Shown in pieces: positions 60,523 through 64,000 of a stretch of DNA of 64,000 nucleotides. Source of the stretch: an uncultured Lachnospiraceae bacterium. Lineage in GTDB: Bacteria > Bacillota > Clostridia > Lachnospirales > Lachnospiraceae. Numbering within the stretch: the stretch's first letter is position 1; each line of letters starts with the position of its first letter. The stretch is from the NCBI GenBank assembly GCA_900539715.1, contig UQDA01000002.1, positions 62,001 through 126,000 on the forward strand. Direction: 5' to 3'. The notes beneath the pieces were generated by a model. The model saw only the letters and a program-made list of their open reading frames with translations, was not told where the DNA came from and made no database searches. The translations under genes were made by a program, and so were the position numbers.

Positions 60523-60855
60523 TCAGCGGAACTGCTCGCTGTAATATGGTACGATCAGATAATCTCCCGCACGGATATCATCAATATCCATCAGGTTATT
60601 CGTATTCCGCACTTCCTCAATATAAGCATCCAGTGATTCATAATGGTCGTCGGCATACCTCAATGCAATGGATGTAAGCGTATCGCCGGAGCGGACCATA
60701 ATGCTTGAAAAGTACTTATAAGAGACCGGCGCAGTTTTCTCCTTCGCAGAGGACAGAAAACTGAATCCGGGAAGCGCTGCAGCAATAAAAAACACAAGTA
60801 TGAGATAAATGAAAAACAGGCGGCAATACTGTGCATAACGGGCAGATGATTTCAT
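60523..60855 (-). CDS. YneA-like LysM protein, SOS-controlled division inhibitor candidate
   Basis: The protein has 110 residues with an N-terminal membrane helix (about 13-33) and a C-terminal LysM domain (about 52-103: VRSGDTLTSIALRY, then IRAGDYLIVPYY). In Bacillus YneA has the same layout, lies divergent to lexA, and delays division after DNA damage. Here the gene is divergent to lexA, has a consensus promoter with a LexA-type box in its spacer, and an AAGGAGGAAATC site. The functional assignment rests on architecture and position. Confidence 0.85.
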   Translation of the reverse strand: MKSSARYAQYCRLFFIYLILVFFIAAALPGFSFLSSAKEKTAPVSYKYFSSIMVRSGDTLTSIALRYADDHYESLDAYIEEVRNTNNLMDIDDIRAGDYLIVPYYSEQFR

Positions 60856-60878
60856 ATGATTTCCTCCTTAGGTTATAT

Positions 60879-60905
60879 CGAACGTAAGTTGCGAACATTT
60901 GTTCT
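60879..60905. promoter_or_regulatory. Two overlapping LexA-type boxes
   Basis: CGAAC-GTAA-GTTGC (60879-60892) and CGAAC-ATTT-GTTCT (60892-60905) match the Gram-positive LexA operator; the second is a full GAAC-n4-GTTC. They lie in the 5' region of the yneA-like transcript. Confidence 0.82.
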
Positions 60906-60915
60906 TTATGCTGCA

Positions 60916-60944
60916 ATTATATCGAACATATTTTCGAATGTCAA
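60916..60944 (-). promoter_or_regulatory. Consensus promoter of the yneA-like gene with LexA box
   Basis: On the minus strand TTGACA (60944-60939) and TATAAT (60921-60916) are separated by 17 bases, a perfect consensus. The LexA-type box CGAAC-ATAT-TTTCG (60923-60936) fills the spacer, so bound LexA would block polymerase. Confidence 0.88.
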
Positions 60945-60962
60945 GTATCGGGGAGGAAATAT

Positions 60963-61015
60963 CGAACACTTTTTCGGAATGCATGTTTGCTTTTTTAATA
61001 CTCATATGTTATACT
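60963..61015 (+). promoter_or_regulatory. lexA promoter with upstream LexA-type box
   Basis: TTGCTT at 60987-60992 and TATACT at 61010-61015 are 17 bases apart with TGT before the -10. A fourth LexA-type box, CGAAC-ACTT-TTTCG (60963-60976), lies 10 bases before the -35, allowing autoregulation. Confidence 0.78.
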
Positions 61016-61054
61016 GAAAAAAAGGTTTGTACTGCTAAGAAAGGGGCTTTTATT

Positions 61055-61675
61055 ATGGCACAGGGAAAGATCACTGCCAAACAGCAGGAGATTTTAGATT
61101 ATATCAAGGATGAGATTTTGAAGAGAGGATATCCTCCGGCAGTCAGAGAAATCTGTGAGGCGGTCCATCTCAAGTCTACCTCTTCTGTCCACTCTCACCT
61201 GGAGACACTTGAGAAGAACGGATATATCCGACGCGACCCGACGAAGCCGCGCGCTATTGAAATTACAGACGAGAGTTTTCAGACAGTGCGTACGGAAATG
61301 TCCAGCCTTCCTATAATCGGCAGGGTCGCCGCAGGTCAGCCGATACTGGCAGAGGAGAACATCGAGAGTTATCTTCCTATCCCTGCAGATGCCGTACCTA
61401 CAGGTGCGCCATGTTTTGTCCTGAATGTACGCGGGGAATCCATGATAAATGCCGGGATTTTAGATGGTGATCAGATTTTTGTACAGAGCTGTCAGGAGGC
61501 GGAAAACGGACAGATTGTTGTGGCTTTGATAGAGGATTCCGCTACTGTAAAGACATTTTACCGCGAGAAAGATCATATCCGCCTGCAGCCCGAAAACGAT
61601 GTGATGGAACCTATCATAGTAGATGACTGCCAGATAATCGGACGTGTATTCGGCGTGATGCGCATTTTACGTTAG
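61055..61675 (+). CDS. lexA: SOS repressor LexA
   Basis: LexA represses DNA-damage genes until RecA triggers self-cleavage. The product has 206 residues from ATG 61055 (AAAGGGG site); longer upstream frames cross the promoter. The winged-helix domain covers about 1-70 (REICEAVHLKSTSSVHSHL). Cleavage is expected at A93-G94 (RVAAGQP); the catalytic dyad is S129 (RGESM) and K166 (ATVKTF). The gene is divergent to the yneA-like gene with four LexA-type boxes between. Confidence 0.98.
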   Translation: MAQGKITAKQQEILDYIKDEILKRGYPPAVREICEAVHLKSTSSVHSHLETLEKNGYIRRDPTKPRAIEITDESFQTVRTEMSSLPIIGRVAAGQPILAEENIESYLPIPADAVPTGAPCFVLNVRGESMINAGILDGDQIFVQSCQEAENGQIVVALIEDSATVKTFYREKDHIRLQPENDVMEPIIVDDCQIIGRVFGVMRILR

Positions 61676-61760
61676 GTCAAATGCGCTGTGCTTTTCAGGG
61701 TAGCTTATTTACACATCTCAATTTTCACAAAAAAAGCTTTCTTTTGTAAAAGAATACAAA

Positions 61761-61792
61761 ACTGCCCGGCAGAGGTTATCCTGCCGGGCAGT
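61761..61792 (-). terminator. Terminator of the obgE-rsfS operon
   Basis: A perfect 12-bp stem (ACTGCCCGGCAG / CTGCCGGGCAGT) with an 8-base loop lies 42 bases after rsfS. On the minus strand it is followed by TTTTGTATTCTTTT. It may also stop lexA transcripts. Confidence 0.85.
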
Positions 61793-61834
61793 AATAAAAT
61801 ACGATGATACAACTTTGAGTATATCTTTTGGCTG

Positions 61835-62200
61835 TTATACTTCTTCTTTGCAGAACTGTACAGGATCAAGCTGCTTTCCATCTCTCCAGATACGCTCCAA
61901 ATCATAGAACAGACGGTTCTGACGATCAAATACATGAACTATCATATCGCCGTAATCCATCAGTATCCAGTTTCCAGTCTGATAACCCTCTACATTTTTT
62001 AATGTATATCCTGCTCTTCCCAACTGCTCTTCCACATTGTCTGCCATCGCCTGTACCTGATTACGGTTGTTCCCGCTGGCGATCAAAAAGTAATCTGCCA
62101 AAACAGAGACTTCAGAAATATCTATCAGGGAAATGTCTTCTGCCTTCTTATCTTCCAGCGCTTCGATAGCAAGCTGGGTCATTTTGGCTGCCTGCGTCAT
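61835..62200 (-). CDS. rsfS: Ribosomal silencing factor RsfS
   Basis: RsfS binds ribosomal protein L14 and blocks subunit joining when nutrients are short. The product has 121 residues; the family pattern DISEVSVLADYFLIASGNNRNQV (positions about 27-49) and VEGYQTGNWILMDYGDMIVHVF region (about 69-90) are clear. It overlaps yqeK by 4 bases and is the last gene of the obgE operon. Confidence 0.96.
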   Translation of the reverse strand: MTQAAKMTQLAIEALEDKKAEDISLIDISEVSVLADYFLIASGNNRNQVQAMADNVEEQLGRAGYTLKNVEGYQTGNWILMDYGDMIVHVFDRQNRLFYDLERIWRDGKQLDPVQFCKEEV

Positions 62201-62778
62201 ACTGTTCCTCCATTTTTATAAAAATCATAGGTTTTCTGTGTCATGGAATCAATTTCCATATTTCCGCCGTTTAAATAATTTAGCGTATCCTCTAATGCCA
62301 TCAGGAGCGCTTTATCTAAATCCTCAAATGCAATACGACGAATTTCTGTCAGATTTGGAGCCTGCTTTCTGCCCGGTTCGATATAATCTGCCAGCCAGAT
62401 TATCTTCTCCAGCAAGGACATGCCGGGTCGTCCGGTTGTATGGTTCAAAATCGCATTTATCACGTCCTTATCCGTAACGCCATATTTTTTCATAGCGAGG
62501 AAACTGCCGACCTTGGCATGCAGCAAAAACGGATTTGCCTGCTCATAGGCATTGATCGCGATATTGTATTTTTCACAGATAGAAATCTTTTTTTCATTGG
62601 TCAGGCACTTGGCACAGTCATGAAGCATACCTGCCAAAATGGCGTTGTTGATATCCGCGCCGTAGCGCATCGCAAGGGATGCCGCCGTATAAGCGACGCC
62701 GAGCGTATGCTCGTAACGTCTGGCATCGAGATTTTTTTCCATTGATTTGCGGATTTTACGAATATCCGGCTCTTTCAT
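62197..62778 (-). CDS. yqeK: YqeK family bis(5'-nucleosyl)-tetraphosphatase (HD domain)
   Basis: The protein has 193 residues. HD-domain metal ligands are H24 (RYEHTLGVAYTA) and H53-D54 (GMLHDCAK), with a later NHTTGRPGMS and IWLADYIEPGR. YqeK enzymes symmetrically hydrolyse diadenosine tetraphosphate to ADP. It lies between nadD and rsfS, the usual Firmicutes order. Confidence 0.94.
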   Translation of the reverse strand: MKEPDIRKIRKSMEKNLDARRYEHTLGVAYTAASLAMRYGADINNAILAGMLHDCAKCLTNEKKISICEKYNIAINAYEQANPFLLHAKVGSFLAMKKYGVTDKDVINAILNHTTGRPGMSLLEKIIWLADYIEPGRKQAPNLTEIRRIAFEDLDKALLMALEDTLNYLNGGNMEIDSMTQKTYDFYKNGGTV

Positions 62779-62793
62779 GCGGAAAAACTCCTT

Positions 62794-63402
62794 TCAGCTT
62801 TCTGTGTAATATCCGTTTTGTTCGAGAAAAAGACGGACGTTTTCTGGTACCAGATAACGGACTGACTTTCCTTTTTTCAGGCGTTCCCGGATTTGGGTAG
62901 CAGAAATACCGATATGGGAAGCCGGAAGAAAACGGATGTCCGCACAGTATTTGTCTGACAGATACTGCGCCTGTCCTATCAGGCTCTGCTCTTCGCTTTC
63001 TTCCCGGACCGCAGCTACCGTAATACAGCCTGCAAAAATCCTTTCAGGATGCTTCCAGCTCTCCATATGAAACAGGGTATCTGCACCAACAATAAAGTAA
63101 AGCTCGCTGTCCGGGTGCATTCTTCTTAATACCTCTATCGTTTCATAGGTATAGGAGCTGCCGGGACGTACGATTTCCATATCGGATACCTTAAAATAGG
63201 GATTTCCCTGCGCTGCAAGCATTGCCATACGCAGGCGGACAGCTCCCGGAAGTATTTGCGAGGAATCCTTCATATAAGAACAGCCGCTTGGGATGAGCAG
63301 TACCTCATCCAGCCCATAAAAAGTCCTGGCATTCTCTGCCAGTATCAGATGCCCGGTATGGATCGGATTGAACGTCCCCCCTAAAATACCGATTTTTTTC
63401 AT
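62794..63402 (-). CDS. nadD: Nicotinate-nucleotide adenylyltransferase
   Basis: NadD forms deamido-NAD from nicotinate mononucleotide and ATP. The product has 202 residues. The signature H15-x-G-H18 lies in GGTFNPIHTGHL, and ISATQIRERL near 163-173 is the second nucleotidyltransferase signature; FIVGADTL near 107 contacts the ribose. It is flanked by yhbY and yqeK. Confidence 0.96.
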   Translation of the reverse strand: MKKIGILGGTFNPIHTGHLILAENARTFYGLDEVLLIPSGCSYMKDSSQILPGAVRLRMAMLAAQGNPYFKVSDMEIVRPGSSYTYETIEVLRRMHPDSELYFIVGADTLFHMESWKHPERIFAGCITVAAVREESEEQSLIGQAQYLSDKYCADIRFLPASHIGISATQIRERLKKGKSVRYLVPENVRLFLEQNGYYTES

Positions 63403-63434
63403 GCATACACCGCCTTTTTCCCTGCCAAAACGGA

Positions 63435-63734
63435 TTACAGAGGCAGTTCGATCTTTTTGTGTTCTTTGCTTTCTTTATATAAGACAATCTTTTTGCCGAT
63501 AACCTGAACGACTGTGGAATGTGTGCGCTCTGCCACGATTTCCGCAATTTCGCGCGGGTCGTCAAAACAATTTTTCAATACGGCTATTTTGATAAGCTCC
63601 CGGGTATTGAAAGCCTCCGCGATAGCAGCCGTTCCCTCCGGAGTAAGGCTGGATTTCCCGATTTGGAAAATGGGATCGAGACTGCTGGCGAGCTTCATCA
63701 GATATGCCCTCTGTTTGCTTTTTAATTCCTTCAT
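63435..63734 (-). CDS. yhbY: YhbY family RNA-binding protein
   Basis: The protein has 99 residues from ATG 63734 (AGGAG 9 bases upstream); upstream in-frame codons run into obgE. It has the CRM-domain layout: KSKQRAYLMKLASSLDPIFQIGK, then a GxxG-like turn and VVQVIGKKIVLYK. CRM proteins bind ribosome precursors. It sits 10 bases after obgE. Confidence 0.95.
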   Translation of the reverse strand: MKELKSKQRAYLMKLASSLDPIFQIGKSSLTPEGTAAIAEAFNTRELIKIAVLKNCFDDPREIAEIVAERTHSTVVQVIGKKIVLYKESKEHKKIELPL

Positions 63735-63744
63735 GGATGTTCTC

Positions 63745-64000
63745 CTATTTATAATAATCAAAGGAAAGTCCGTACATGCGTACTGTGTCGCCTTCCTGAA
63801 TGCCGAGTTCTTCCAGCTTATCCAAAATACCCGCATTTTTTAGGAAGCTCTGGAAAAATGCGAATCCTTTTTCAGATTCCAGATTAGTATATCCGAGCAT
63901 TTTTTCAATCTTTGGACCTTCCACAACGTATTCCTGCTCGAGTTCATCATAGGTAACGGTATAGGGATCGTCCGAAGCCGCAAGCGCCATTTCAGGAAAA
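63745..64000 (-). CDS. obgE: GTPase Obg, C-terminal part (cut by window edge)
   Basis: Only the last 84 or so residues are inside the window; the frame stays open to base 64000. They match the Obg C-terminal (OCT) domain: DDPYTVTYDEL, EGPKIEKMLGYTN, then EGDTVRMYGLSFDYYK at the end. The GTPase and glycine-rich Obg-fold domains lie beyond the edge. ObgE is an essential ribosome-assembly GTPase and heads this operon with rplU and rpmA in relatives. Confidence 0.93.
   Translation of the reverse strand, partial: FPEMALAASDDPYTVTYDELEQEYVVEGPKIEKMLGYTNLESEKGFAFFQSFLKNAGILDKLEELGIQEGDTVRMYGLSFDYYK

Noticed and set aside
1..64000. CRISPR arrays, tRNA or rRNA genes, insertion sequences
   Set aside because: No spaced direct repeats, cloverleaf genes, rRNA segments or transposase motifs were seen on either strand.

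Overview
The window reads as a chromosomal segment of a spore-forming, Gram-positive Clostridia bacterium, most likely a Lachnospiraceae member. The evidence is sporulation genes (GerW/YtfJ, YlbJ), Firmicutes-specific genes (recU, zapA, fakA, yqeK, rsfS, a YneA-like SOS inhibitor), strong AGGAGG ribosome sites, frequent TTG starts, consensus sigma-A promoters, and a gene order (rsmD-coaD-ylbJ, ytfI-ytfJ, asp23-fakA-recG) shared with Firmicutes. GC content looks moderate. I found no tRNA or rRNA gene, CRISPR array, insertion sequence or prophage. Almost all of it is core genome, densely packed, with no gene-free stretch above about 300 bases.

1-11.6 kb (+): an unassigned operon (membrane coiled-coil protein, TPR protein, DUF4037 nucleotidyltransferase-like protein); NusG_II protein and Gx-type membrane protein; ruvAB; zapA; a U32 peptidase-family protein; a FtsW/RodA-type polymerase with a class B PBP; a Nudix hydrolase. 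11.7-19.1 kb: DUF2953-GerW sporulation pair, a very long hairpin, a small membrane ORF, rpmB (-), then asp23-fakA-recG and a TraX-like protein. 19.2-26.3 kb: a type IIA topoisomerase pair whose promoter carries a LexA-like box, then rsmD, coaD, a coiled-coil protein and an amidase, with ylbJ convergent at 26.3-27.2 kb. 27.3-34.1 kb: two pseudouridine synthases, a short-chain dehydrogenase, recU, Nudix, an unusual three-domain HisIE and a second TraX-like protein. 34.1-42.4 kb: a two-component system, a tandem glycine riboswitch driving a Na+/alanine-glycine symporter, a polar amino acid ABC transporter and a MATE pump. 42.4-51.8 kb: a TetM-like GTPase, a DUF6440 protein, a radical-SAM pair with RNase E/G, Nudix, a cytidylate-kinase-like protein, a membrane protein and a GNAT.

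52-64 kb is mostly on the minus strand: dtd, an AI-2E family permease, a DUF2130 protein; then ttcA with a Xer recombinase (+); a second two-component system (-); the divergent SOS locus yneA-like/lexA with four LexA-type boxes; and the rsfS-yqeK-nadD-yhbY-obgE operon read inward from the right edge. Because obgE and its partners usually follow RNase E/G on the same strand, the 49-64+ kb block looks inverted relative to the usual order.

Functionally the window is rich in DNA repair, recombination and topology (ruvAB, recG, recU, topoisomerase, Xer, lexA), envelope and division genes (zapA, FtsW/PBP, amidase, YneA-like), RNA modification and ribosome assembly, and amino acid uptake. The most notable points are the SOS wiring (LexA boxes at lexA/yneA and probably at the topoisomerase operon), several structured leaders of unknown function (hisIE, the ABC transporter, the 30-bp hairpin after gerW), the TPR-DUF4037 operon, and a TetM-like GTPase lacking the usual resistance loop. 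I did not find a clear-cut new defence or mobile system.
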